From Hyalella azteca (taxonomy: Eukaryota; Arthropoda; Malacostraca; Amphipoda; Hyalellidae): a DNA stretch of 64,000 bases. Shown here one piece after another: positions 12,253-25,000 of this stretch (its first letter is position 1; each line of letters begins with the position of its first letter). The notes beneath the pieces were generated by a model. That model saw nothing but the letters and a program-made list of their open reading frames with translations. It ran no database searches and had not been told where the DNA came from. Both the position numbers and the translations under genes were made by a program. The stretch covers positions 62,001 to 126,000 of the forward strand of contig NW_025933217.1 in assembly GCF_000764305.2 (NCBI RefSeq), given 5' to 3'.

Positions 12253-12768
12253 NTATTCTTTCAGTTGTGCACAATGTGCATCTAGCTACGTCGGTATGAC
12301 CGCACGAGCACTTTTCACCAGAGTTGCCGAACATGCTGGAAGAAGTTTCCGTACTGGGCGTCCACTTGCTCAGCCGCCTCATTCATCAGTCAGACTTCAT
12401 ACAGAACAGTGCCCACTTGCTCCTCCCGTGTCCATCAATCAATTTAAAATTCTTTGTAACGCTAGCAGCCAAACCGATTTACGAATTTTAGAGTCTCTTT
12501 ACATCCATAAACTTAAACCTAAATTGAATAACCAATCCAGCTCTTTTCCTCTTTCGATTCTAGGTCAATAGTTTTCCTTTCTTTCCTTATCATTTTCTAA
12601 ATTTATTTACTAAAATTGATTTCCATGTATTTCCAGATGTATTTTACTAGCTGATGATGGGCATAGCCCGAAACGTTCTGTTTTATTTATCTAGGACTTC
12701 TATCCAGTAAAATGTTTTATGCAACTTTTTTGGTTTTAGCCTTTATTCTTAAACTGAGAAGAACTCCT
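12253..12768 (+). mobile_element. Penelope-like retroelement 3' fragment with GIY-YIG endonuclease
   Basis: From 12254 the frame reads YSFSCAQCASSYVGMTARAL and then FTRVAEHAGRSFRTG, the GIY-YIG nuclease signature (Tyr-Ser-Phe, Tyr-Val-Gly, Arg-x-x-x-His). It ends SLYIHKLKPKLNNQSSSF PLSIL (written in two parts), conserved in Penelope-like elements. The stop at 12569 is followed by a structured 3' region. The fragment begins at a single N and interrupts a minisatellite that continues on both sides, with ATTGACGTATT at both borders. It lies upstream of chitinase exon 1 in the same orientation. Confidence 0.75.
12640..12714 (+). ncRNA. Hammerhead-ribozyme-like motif in Penelope 3' region
   Basis: The core CTGATGA (12651-12657) is followed by a GGGC/GCCC stem with an ATA loop (12659-12669) and then GAAAC (12670-12674). 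A second hairpin, GTTCTG/TAGGAC, spans 12675-12697. An outer stem pairs 12640-12650 with 12704-12714 (ten of eleven pairs, counting one G-U). This three-way layout with CUGAUGA and GAA is the hammerhead core, and hammerhead motifs are known in Penelope-like elements. One unpaired T between CTGATGA and stem II, and the long segment after the third hairpin, depart from the consensus, so activity is uncertain. Confidence 0.55.
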
Positions 12769-13012
12769 CCAGATATTGACGTATTTATGCCGTGCTATTT
12801 GTGACCGTGTATTCTGACGTATTTATGCCGTGTTATTTATGACCGTGTATGCTGCAGGATTGACGTATTTGTGCCATGTTATTTGTGACCGTGTATTCTG
12901 ACGTATTTATGCCATGTTATTTGTGACCGTGTATTCTGACGTATTTATGCCGTGTTATTTGTGACCGTGTATGCTGCAGGATTGACGTATATATATCGTG
13001 TTATTTACACGC
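12769..13012. repeat. Minisatellite, right part
   Basis: Same units as 11996-12252. The array ends about 20 bp before the first chitinase coding exon, which it may form part of the promoter or 5' intron of. Confidence 0.92.
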
Positions 13013-13030
13013 TGTCGTCTTGTGCCGCAG

Positions 13031-13088
13031 ATGCTGCAGCTGCTGAAGCTGACGTTGCTGCTGGGGCTCGCCCTCGCCATCGCCGCTC
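13031..13088 (+). CDS. Cht6: Chitinase exon 1: signal peptide
   Basis: ATG followed by [19 protein letters not shown], a textbook signal peptide with a Leu-rich core and an Ala-x-Ala-like end, then a consensus donor C|GTGAGT. The exon ends in phase 1. The single C left over joins the AA of the exon at 20903 to make a Gln codon, giving a mature N-terminus near [14 protein letters not shown] directly precedes the ATG, so this may be an internal exon with 5' UTR exons upstream. Alternatively the TATATATA near 12989 is a promoter. The link to the next exon across 7.8 kb is inferred from phase and protein logic. Confidence 0.75.
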
Positions 13089-16000
13089 GTGAGTCGGAAC
13101 GACGTAACTTACGACACGTAATGTAACGTACGACACGTGACGTAACTTACGACGCGTAATGTAACGTACGACACGTGACGTAACTTACGACACATAATGT
13201 AACGTACGACACGTGACGTAAGTTACGACATGTAATGTAACGTACGGCACGTGACGTAACTTACGACATGTAATGTAACTTACGACACGTGACGTAACTT
13301 ACGACACATAATGTAACGTACGACACGTGACGTAACTTACGACACATAATGTAAGGTATGACGCGTGACGTAACTTTCGACATGTAATGTAACGTACGAC
13401 ACGTGACATAACTTACGACATGTAATGTAACGTACGACACGTGACGTAACTTATGACACATAATGTAACGTACGGCACGTGACGTAACTTACGACACATG
13501 ATGTAACGTACGACACGTGACGTAACTTACGACACATAATGTAACGTACGACACGTGACGTAACTTACGACACATAATGTAACGTACGACACGTGACGTA
13601 ACTCACGACACATAATGTAACGTACGACACGTGACGTAACTTACGACACATGACAGAACCTACGACACGTGACGTAACGTACGACATGCGAGATAACTTA
13701 CGGCACGAGATGTCCCTTACTTCGTATTCTTAACTCCAACTCTAACGCATGCGACGATTAAATGCTCTGTTGTAGAGAGACATCGAGTGTGTGATAGGCT
13801 CATCGTGATTGTGCAATCGCGTCCTCTGGTGTAATTTTAACACATTTTTCTTAACTCAGCTTCGTGTTTGTTTGTTTGTTGATAAAATTGACAACGAAAA
13901 TTAGCCCACTTCTGATTGCTCTAGAGATCTGAAATTCGGCATGCAGGCTATTTTCGCTTAACAATTTCAGATACAATCATAGAAACTAGCCATTAGAGAC
14001 CTAAATTAGCTTAATTGAGTAAAGTATAAATATATAATATATATATAGTATGACATGCGGGCGCTGACGTTATAGACGAACAGGCGCTGACGCTGCGTAT
14101 CATCGATACGTACGTCAAGTCATACTTAATCAAGTCATAAGATATAGTAGAAAATAAAGTATATAATATAAAAAACTTTTTAAAAACCACGTTTTTCTTG
14201 TGGACTAAAAAGTAGAAAATAAATTATGGCTTGTCCCAAAAAATGTGTGTTGGGCTGTACGTTCACCATCAAATTTCCAAAGTTCGTGTGTTGTGTGCTT
14301 TTCGCTTTAATCATAAATCTTCCCGACACACGTTTTTTGGGGCAAGCCATAATTTATTTTCTACTTTTTAGTCCACAAGAAAAACGTGGTTTTTAAAAAG
14401 TTTTTTTCAAGTATTTTATTTAATTTTAATTTGATTTATCTTGTGTGATTTTATCTTATCTATTTTGATTTAATCTAATATAATTCGGTGATTTTACAAG
14501 AAAAAACCGAGTTCCCCGAGGTAGCGGACTGGTTGGTGAAGACAAAAGTCCGTGTCCAGAACTGGCCTTGACGAGGACGGGTTCTCAAAAACACGGAATG
14601 AACATTGCAGTTTCTTCTTTGGAATCACACATTTTCCTCTGAACTCCCCGATCTATTCTCATAACCTCTACCTCTTCCTAATTCTTCCCTGAAGACATAC
14701 ATCCCATTCTTAATCCCAACTCCTCATTCCATTCTAAAATCTTCCTACTATTCAAAATCTTTTTCCTATTCCTACACTAATACCGCTGGTCCTAAACTCT
14801 TTATATTATTCCTACACTCTTACCTTTATCCCAAATATCCAAAAACTATTCATCTTATTCATAAACTATTATTTTTTCCAAATTCTTCTCCATATTTCTA
14901 AACAATTCCAACCATTTCACAAACTCTGGCTCCAATTTCTAAACTTTTCCTCTTATTTATAACCTTTTAATCTTATTTCTGTACAGTTCCCACTATTTTT
15001 GAACACCCTATCCATAACTATTCATCTACGAAGTTCCTCAAAGTCACTATTCTTCAACTCTTCTTAGATTTGAGTTCTGAAAAAGATATACTCTTTGAGC
15101 ATAGCTTTACCGAGGCTCTCTCACAGAGTAGACTAGTGTTGGAAGGCATCATCATTAATTTGTTCACAATATCTTCATGAAATTCTTCTTCACCCGTTGT
15201 TTAACGGGACACCTCATTTATGTCTACCAGAGAATTTTCTTTGTAGTGTTTGCTGTAAAGTGTTTCCAGAGAACCATTTTTCCGGTTGTAATGCTGGAAT
15301 GCGCGGCTTGACAAATCAAGATCCATGCAAAGTCTGACCCCCTGGCAACACCGACATTGGTATTGACTGGGTCATATCCGACTCAGCTATTACTATTTGA
15401 TTTTTTCCTACGACTACTACTATTTGCTTTTTTCCTACGTTTTCCCTTTCCCATTTTCCAGTTTAAGTTAATTGGATCTACAAAACAAGCTAAGAGATAT
15501 GATATCAAATTGTCTATTTCAACAGAGCCTTCAGATAGGTTACTTAAAGTACTTGGTGAAACCCGCGTGGGTCCTCATAAAAAGACCAACGACCTTAAGA
15601 TCCCCACCTATACTCCACTGGAAGTTGTTGTTCTTAATATATTCTAGAAGAAAATTCCTGTTGACATAAGAATTAATTGGACAAAGTTGTGCAAAAGGAA
15701 TGCTGAAATATTTACTTCCGTTGAGCAGAATCCGTGTCGATGTATGATTAAATATGAACTGGAGCCCAGTCTGATAAATATGCATAATGTATTACTATCA
15801 CCTAAATTTAGTAGATATTAATTAAAACAAAATCCATGGTGTCGCATTATTACAATAAACCTTGAATGCACTTGCATTTGTTTGTTATGGATAAAATACG
15901 ACTAATGTAATACATCCATAACTAAAAATGTAGAGGCGATGAGTGAAAATAGATTGAAACGTTCAATTCAGCACCGTAAGTTTAATGAATAAGATATTTT

Positions 16001-19000
16001 TGATCCGTATAATTATTCGTATAAAATAATCCGTATAATTATTCGATACATCAGAAAAATGTTCTCCTAAATCCGAACGTAATACAGTGAACGCAAATGA
16101 TAAGCTGAAGCATAAAAGAAAAACTGTTTTTCATAGTCTCAAGTTTTCCCCAGGGAATTCCTTTTTGTAGCATTTTTATAATCTTCTGCTGTTGTCCTCT
16201 TATTGACTCATTTTCAATTTCATCTTAATACTACCGTCTCAGAACGAAGGTGAATTGACTCAACCCACAGCATCTTTTTCAACCCAGAGGGTTCGTTGAC
16301 CAAACTCTGCTGTTGTGTTCTACTGTTATGACAGCTCCTGAGTTATTCAACACGTTTTACCAGCTTTGTCGTGTACGAATAATTGTTTTCGTTGTTTGCG
16401 TCGTTGCAGCGCTGAAGGTCACAGCCCTTGTGCTGCACCCCCGAATTCCTGAAACAGCGCACCTGCAGTGCACCTACAGTGCACCTGCAGTGCACCTGCA
16501 GTGCACCTGCAGTGCACCTGCAGTGCCCCTGCAGTGCCCCTGCAGTGCACCTGCAGTGCACCTGCAGTGCCCCCGCAGTGCCCCTGCAGTGCACCAGCAG
16601 TGCATCTGAAGTGCACCTGCAGTACACCTGCTGCGCACCTGCAGTGCCCCCGCAGTGCCCCTGCAGTGCACCAGCAGTGCACCTGCAGTGCCCCGCAGTG
16701 CCCCTGCAGTGCACCAGCAGTGCACCTGCAGTGCACTGGGCAGTACACCTGCAGTGCACCTGCAGTGCCCCCGCAGTGCCCCTGCAGTGCCCCCGCAGTG
16801 CCCCTGCAGTGCACCAGCATTGCACTTGCAGTGCCCCTGCAATGCACCAGCAGTGCACCTGCAACCAACCAGCGGTATACTTGCAGTGAAGCTGTATAGC
16901 TCACTTGCAGAGCGGGCTTCCAGCTTTCAGTGCACCCGTTGCATACTTTCGGTGCACCTGATCAAACCTGCAGCACATCTTGCGGCGCCCTTGAATCGCA
17001 ACTTCATTAAACCACTTGCACACCTGTAATGCTGCAGGTACAAAGCAGGTCCAATACTCTCGGCGGTGCCTGAGTACACATCCCCTGACATCGATGCAGG
17101 CAGCCGGCTGCTCGTTGAGCGAAGGGGTGACTCTAGAGTCTAGAGTGCACGACCCAAATGGCCATCGTAATCCACACATTATCCAGAACTCTGTCTTGAG
17201 ACGTGTTTCTGGCTGCAGGAAGATAACTTCCGTTGATCACCACGATTTTGAGGCAGGTGTCATTTCACTGTCTGCACACCCGGATAAAACGTGTTCGCTC
17301 GTCACTCATTCTCTTCCATCGTTTCCGGTCACCCCAAGATAAACTCACCCCACGTTTATCCTCATTTGACCTAAGCGTAGGTTTCTTTCTAGTAGACGGC
17401 ATCATGCCTGCCTGTTCCTATGTAGAGGCATAGCAGGTTCTTCGCAAGAAACTCCCTTCATCTCTACAGGCCCTTCCGAGAACCACAGGGTATTGACTGC
17501 ACTACCCCCCAGAATCGCCTCCAAGGAATAATTGCTTTCCAGTCTCGACTATTGAGCACTGGCACAGCGCTTTGTTCGGTCCACTGCAACTCTCCAGCAT
17601 CCAACTCATTGAGAGTAAGGCGTTCCCCAAGCGCTTTTTGTTATTGTTATAAGTTTTATTCCACGAAACAGTTATCATGGCGTCTGGTTCAAACGAACTT
17701 CGATGGCACGTTACACATACGTTTAATAGCAAGCGAAAAATAAATAGACACGAGAATGGATGAAAACGGATAAAAATGGCTAAGAACACGATTCATAGGC
17801 TCTACGAAATAGTTCTCTCTTTAGGTGTTGACGAAACACCTGCAACGATGGAGCCAATGTTACGGATGCCGGCAGACCAGGAACGCTCTGCCGCCGACGG
17901 TAGATAAACGAGTAAGTGGAACGACGAGGTCCGTTGTTGATGAAAAACGCAGTCGCCTTCTAAATCTGACACGCTCTGCAGAGCTTCCTTGAGATAAGGA
18001 GGCGCCAGATGATGAAGGCATCGGCGCGACTGGGCCGAACAGTCGCAAACTAAATAAAGTCGGTTTTTGATGCATTGAGCTGGAGCCAGTTGGAGCGCAT
18101 CCAGTCTGAGACGGCATCCATGCAGACAGACATCCGAACCTGCAACGCTGCGGCGTCAGCCGGTGCACAGTAGCTACGAACTTGGTGTCGTCGGCGAACA
18201 TATGCGGATTCAAACAATGTGAATCAATTATATGCAATGCGTTGACGGTACATAACAGGAAGAGGATCGGGCCGAGAACTGATCCCTGTGGTATGCCGCA
18301 AGTGACCAGCAATGACGTAGAAATAACGTTCCCGCGTGTAAGCGCGTTAGAATTTATTGTTGAGATAGGACTCGAACCACCGCAACACCGTGCCGTGCAG
18401 GCCAAATGAAACTTCAAGTCGACGCAATAAAGTGGCGTGGTCGACCGTGTCAAACGCGGGGCCGACAGGTCAAGTTAAGCCACTGCCGAAATGTCGCCAC
18501 GTTCTAATGCTTGCAGAATATCTGAAAGCACCTTCAGCGTAGCGGTTTCCGTCGAATGGAGATGAAGGTATGCAGACTGGAGGCGAGGCATGAGACCGCA
18601 CTCCTGAAGATGGTTGTTCTGCTGTCTGACCTCAACGCATTACGCATTCCAGGAGTTTCGACAAAATTGACAGGTTGGATATGTGTCGATATGATTTGGG
18701 ATCAGAAGAGTGAAGGTCTTTTTTATCAATAGAGGCGTAATGTAAGCTGATTTGGAGTTCATCGGAACAACACCGTCAGTGAGGCAGCGGTTGAAAAGTT
18801 CGACCAGAAAGTTGCTAGGGTTACGACATTCTCCTTAAGTAACGACATCGGCAGCGGATCGCTGGTACTCTACTTGTTATGCATTGCTTGCACTTCAGCG
18901 ATGACATATCGTCAGCTGTGACGAAAGTGAATTATTGGAGCCCGCAGTCGAACGGGCCCGGCGCAAATGCTGCCGGCGGAGCATTGGCAGACGACGTTCG

Positions 19001-22000
19001 TACAGCAGAACTTTTTTTTGAAAACCTGATGGAATTCCTCTACACGGACGTCACCCGGAGCATCTGTATGGCCTCTTCCCATAAGTGTATTCTGCGAACA
19101 CTACAACGCTCGAGGGTCGTTGCGTTGCGCGTCAACCCTATTGTGACAAATGACTCTCTTTTACAACGAAGAAGGTCAACATAATTGCGCCGCGCATCTC
19201 GCCAGGTGGAGTCCACAACATCTGCAGCAGGAGGAATCCAGCGTCTGTTCGCCCGGTAGACAGCCCGCTGGGACAATTGATTCCTTCGCTTCAAGACCCG
19301 ACATTCATCGTCGAGCCATGTTTCGGAGAGTCGCTGGGTACCTAAACTGTGCATGTATGAATGAAGTCATCGAGTGCAGAGGTCAGATCGGAATTGAGAA
19401 GTTGCAATAGGTCGTCGATTGATAGTTCCAACGATGAGTCAGGCCGACATAGACTGGACTTGGCCAGACATAGGCATCTATATCTGGCCGACATAGATGT
19501 TTTTGAGTGAGACATCTCCATCGAGACCGCTCCTCGGGCGACAGGTAACGGTTTGGTACGCTGGCACTGGGCGCATATATGGCACCATCCACTGAAGTAG
19601 CTGATGGTCGTATATTGGGATCTCGATGATGTCAACTGGTTGAAGTTGAAGGTCAGCACGCGTGATGACAACATTCAGCAAACCGCCTATGTTGTGCGTC
19701 GGCAAGGTCACGTGACAAAACATGCCAAAAGTGGACAGAAGGTCGTCCAGCTGATGAGCCGATGGGTCGTAGACGCGATCCAATCGATCGTTTAAATAGC
19801 CGGTGAAATGGACTTGCTTTGGGAAAGTCACAAGTTCGCTCTACTACCTGGAGTCCTTCAGCGCGAAGACGCGCGATGCAAACCGAGTCAGCCTATTGTC
19901 GTATGTCGGTCAGGAAGACGACACCTAGAGAGCGCGAACGACAGATGTGAAGAACTCGTCAACCTTGTTATTCAGCGAACGGATGTTGAGGCAGCCGAAC
20001 GATAACCGGCGACACGGCTGAACACAGTGGCGATCAAAACGAACGCTGAGCAGGTTATGAGGCCTACGGATCGACACAGGCCGATGTTCAGCGGCATCAT
20101 TCGCAGACGTATAAGAGTTCAGTGCAAACGATTGCCGCCGTAGCAACGGCCTATTGCCGGTGATGACGAAAACACCGTTGTCACGCACTGCTCGATAGCA
20201 ATTCCACAAATAATCTCTTTGCCTGCGTTTCTTTTTACACGGCTTCTCGTTTCTTCTTTCTATAGGACACAACAGTAGTAGTGGCATACCTAATGACCAT
20301 TTTCCATGTTTTTACACATTTCCACGTTGTACCGGCTGGTCTAAATTTGTAAAATACGTGGCCAGAGTGGAACATAAAAAAATATAACTCAGTACTCAGT
20401 GCAGTGAGTGACAGAGAGCGCATTTTCTCGTCGACGAAAACGTGAAGTCACGGACGGACGGACGGACAAATAGACGGACAGACGGACAGACAGACGGACG
20501 GACATGACGAGTACAATAGGGCATTTTTTCCTTAAATGAGAAAATGCGCTTATAATAACAACAAACTGTCGCTTACTTGCAGTGCACTAACAGCTCAACT
20601 GCAGAACCAATGCAGCTAACCTGCTGTGGATCTAATCTGCATACAATAATAACTTGGCAACTCACATTAGTTCCTTTGTCTAAATGCGACTATTGATTTT
20701 AGGCTGAGTTTCGTCTGAAGACATCTTCTAGGAAGCAGGAATTTACTTCTACTACACCATATAAAATGCGTTGATTACTCCAACCTCTTTTATCGGCATG
20801 TATCTGCTAAAATCTATATGTAATTTTTGAGTTCATCAGTTTATTGTTCTAAACTCTTCTTTAATATAGACTTTTACTTACCACAAATGTATGTGTTCAC
20901 AGAAGACCCAAGTGACCGGGCTGTTCGTCGAGTGCTGGCCCGCAAACCAGGGTCTACACCCCGACGCAAGGTCAAGCCATCTGAGAACCAGCTGACAGAC
21001 CCCACGCCTCCTGGCGAGAGGGTGGTCTGCTATTACACCAACTGGTCTGTCTACAGGTGAGGAGCCTTCGCTTTCAGGCCTGGCTGGTGCAAGCGGTCTG
21101 CAGTCCCAAAAATTGGCTCGTGATATAGCTCACTTGATAAAAAATCCTCTTATTTCCATAAATATTTAATTCTATTTCTATTTATTCGGTTTTAAATTTT
21201 TTTCATGATTATCGTGACTCTTCACTTACAACAGCCCTTTAACCAGCTCACTCCCTCCCCTCTTGCCCCAGGAAAGGCGTTGCTAAGTTCCTGCCCGGGC
21301 ACATCAACCCCTACCTGTGCACCCATCTGGTCTACGCCTTCGCAGGCCTCAACGATGACTTCGAGATGACCACCTTCGACAGCTACCAGGACATCGATAA
21401 AGGTGACATTCATGGTTCTCATTGCTGGGGCATGGTCCCTTGACGTTGGGGGATACAGGTACTAATGGTACTACTGGGGGATACTGGGCGAGAGAACAGG
21501 TAGTACTAATGGTACTAATGACGAGGTCAAGCATGGCGGATATGGGGTACTAGAAATAAAGATTCGGGGTGACAATCATTTGTGTTTAATTAAGCTCATT
21601 ATGTCGACAACAGTCAAGTTAATGAACATTTAAATTGGCATGTTCTGAGCAATAAATTACAATGAGTTTGATAGGTTCTACAGAGTACAGACAACATGCG
21701 TAAGCTCTCTTATTAGTCTCAGAAAGACAGCCCTCATCTTTTATAAATGTATAGGAAGTACATTGACACCAAAACCATTTACAACGCACAACGCTTATGG
21801 CTAAGATGAGGGAAGCAAGAGTGAGGCGTTGTACGAACTGGAGAGCGCATTCAGCTTCACCAGTGGCTGGCTCCAGGAAATAGAGCACTTTAATGAGATA
21901 ATGGACTTGGGAATAGTTAATAATTCATTTTATAGAAATAAACTGTGTAGAATATTGAGTTCGATGGGCAAATATGGATTGATTTTTGGGAGATTTTGAA

Positions 22001-25000
22001 ACGTTCAGCGGTGCTATATAGGTGAAAACAGGGCTAAGCGGTGCTAGGTGACAACAGGGTTCCGCGGTGCTAGATGACAACAATGTCCAGCAGTGCTAGG
22101 TGACAACAGTCAACAGGGTTCAGCGGTGACAGGACACAGTATTCGTGCATGTCTGATCTCATGACCCGCCCTCAGGAGGCTACGCGCAGTTCAAGTCCCT
22201 GAAGCAGCACAACAAAGCTCTACGTAACCTGATCGCCGTGGGCGGCTGGAACGAGGGCTCTGCGCGCTTCAGCGAACTCGTGTCCACCGCAGACACCCGC
22301 AAAGTCTTCATAGATTCCGCCATCCGCCATATGCGCAAGTACAGCTTCGATGGGCTGGATCTGGACTGGGAGTATCCAGCATCTAGGGCTGGATCCACGC
22401 CAGAGGATAAGGAAAACTACGTTCTGCTCGTCAAGGTGCGAATTGAGGGGAAGGGGCATGAATTAAGAGGAAAAGGGAAGATTTTTCTTTATAATATTAA
22501 TGCTTCAAGGCGAATATCTATGTTGAACGTCACGTTGTTATTTGACTGTTGCAAGAATTATACCGGGTATGAAGGTTCTGGAGCCACTGGACTGCCATAC
22601 TTTGATATCTTTTGGTAAATTGAAGGCTGCTAGTAATGATTTTACTTCTTTCACTGCAGAACACGTCAACGAATAATTAAAAATATTTTGGTTGGTAATC
22701 ACTGTCTCAGGAATTTCTCATATAACAGTTTTATTGACTTTTTGTTAAATCAGGCCATACACGATTGCAAATGAGCTGCTATAGACTCTTCACTGTGACC
22801 AGACCAATGAATAACAGCCACAAAAATACGCCAAGCTAAATCTCTTGCCAGATTTCTCTCGGGAGTTAAATTTGAATAAGATTTCGCTCCGGCTTTTCTC
22901 TGCGTTAGGCGTCCAAAAAAAAAAAAAACAGCCAATCAATGACGGCTTTTCCTTGTAAAGCAAATACACTAAAAAATATAACTCAGTACTCACTGCAGTG
23001 AGTGACAGAGAGCGCATTTTCTCGTCGACGAAAACGTGAAGTCACGGACGGACGAACAGACAGACAGACGGACGGACAGAAGGACATGGCGAGCACAGTA
23101 GTGCATTTTTTCCATAAATGAGAAAATGCACAAAAAACAGACATCATAAGACCGCTCTTCCCTTCGTCAGGCAGGATCTACTGAAGGTTTCTCTGCTGTT
23201 CCCCCAGGAGCTGAAGGAGGCGTTTGAGGCGGAGGCGGCGCAGTCGGGGAAGGCGCGGCTGCTGCTGACGATGGCCGTGCCTGCGGGACAAGACACCATC
23301 GATAAAGGCTTCGACGTGCCTGCCCTGAACACGTCTGGCTAATCACGCTTCGTCCTTATCTTGCCTTATCTCTGTGTGGTCCTCATCTTGCCTTATCTCT
23401 GTGTGGTACTTGCCTCATCTCTGTGTGGTCCTCATCTTGCCTCATCTCTGTGTGGTCCTCAACTTGCCTCATCTCTGTGTGGTTCTCATCTTGCCTCATC
23501 TCTATGTGGTTCTTATCTTGCCTCATCTCTGCGTGGTTCTCATCTTGCCTTATCTCTGTGTGGTCCTCAACTTGCCTCATCTCTGCGTGGTCCTCATCTT
23601 GCCTGATCTCTGTGTGGTCCTCATTTTGCCTTATCTCTGTGTTGTCCTCATCTTGCCTTATCTCTGTGTGGTTCTCATCTTGCCTTATCTCTGTGTGGTT
23701 CTAATGTTGCCTTATCTCTGCGTGGTCTTCATCTTGCCAGATCTCTGTGTGGTTCTCATTTTGCCTGATCTCTGTGTGGTCCTCATCTTGCCTTATCTCT
23801 GTGCGGTCCTCATCTAGCCTTATCTCTGTGTGGTCCTCATCTTGCCTCATCTCTGTGTGGTCTTCATCTTTTATTATCTCTGTGTGGTTCTCATCTTGAT
23901 ATCTCTGTGTGGTTCTCATCTTGCCTTATCTCTGTGTGGTCCTCATCTCGCATTATCTCTGTGTGGTCCCCATCTTGCCTGATCTCTGTGTGGTTCTCAT
24001 ATTGATATCTCTGTGTGGTTCTCATCTTGCCTGATCTCTGTGTTGTCCTCATCTTGCCTTATCTCTGTGTGGTTCTCATCTTGCCTTATCTCTGTGTGGT
24101 CTTCATCTTGCCTTATCTCTGTGTGGTTCTCATCTTTCCTAATCTCTGTGTGGTCCTCATCTTGCCTTATCTCTGTGTGGTCCTCATCTTGCCTTATCTC
24201 TGTGTGGTTCTCATCTTTCCTAATCTCTGTGTGGTCCTCATCTTGCCNNNNNNNNNNNNNNNNNNNNNNNNNNNNNNNNNNNNNNNNNNNNNNNNNNNNN
24301 NNNNNNNNNNNNNNNNNNNNNNNNNNNNNNNNNNNNNNNNNNNNNNNNNNNNNNNNNNNNNNNNNNNNNNNNNNNNNNNNNNNNNNNNNNNNNNNNNNNN
24401 NNNNNNNNNNNNNNNNNNNNNNNNNNNNNNNNNNNNNNNNNNNNNNNNNNNNNNNNNNNNNNNNNNNNNNNNNNNNNNNNNNNNNNNNNNNNNNNNNNNN
24501 NNNNNNNNNNNNNNNNNNNNNNNNNNNNNNNNNNNNNNNNNNNNNNNNNNNNNNNNNNNNNNNNNNNNNNNNNNNNNNNNNNNNNNNNNNNNNNNNNNNN
24601 NNNNNNNNNNNNNNNNNNNNNNNNNNNNNNNNNNNNNNNNNNNNNNNNNNNNNNNNNNNNNNNNNNNNNNNNNNNNNNNNNNNNNNNNNNNNNNNNNNNN
24701 NNNNNNNNNNNNNNNNNNNNNNNNNNNNNNNNNNNNNNNNNNNNNNNNNNNNNNNNNNNNNNNNNNNNNNNNNNNNNNNNNNNNNNNNNNNNNNNNNNNN
24801 NNNNNNNNNNNNNNNNNNNNNNNNNNNNNNNNNNNNNNNNNNNNNNNNNNNNNNNNNNNNNNNNNNNNNNNNNNNNNNNNNNNNNNNNNNNNNNNNNNNN
24901 NNNNNNNNNTGAGGGTGGTGAGTGAGGGTGGTGAGTGAGGGTGGTGAGTGAGGGTGGTGAGTGAGGGTGGTGAGTGAGGGTGGTGAGTGAGGGTGGTGAG

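Noticed and set aside
16411..16470. Possible chitinase exon after TCGTTGCAG at 16410
   Set aside because: It runs straight into a 12-bp repeat, lacks family similarity, and the direct join 13088 to 20903 already keeps the frame.
16343..16904. Cys/Ala-rich open frames of up to 173 codons on both strands
   Set aside because: They are translations of a 12-bp tandem repeat whose unit is a multiple of three, and all frames are open together.
23361..24938. Long [13 protein letters not shown] open frames, some running through the N gap
   Set aside because: 27-bp minisatellite plus undetermined bases; there is no coding evidence.
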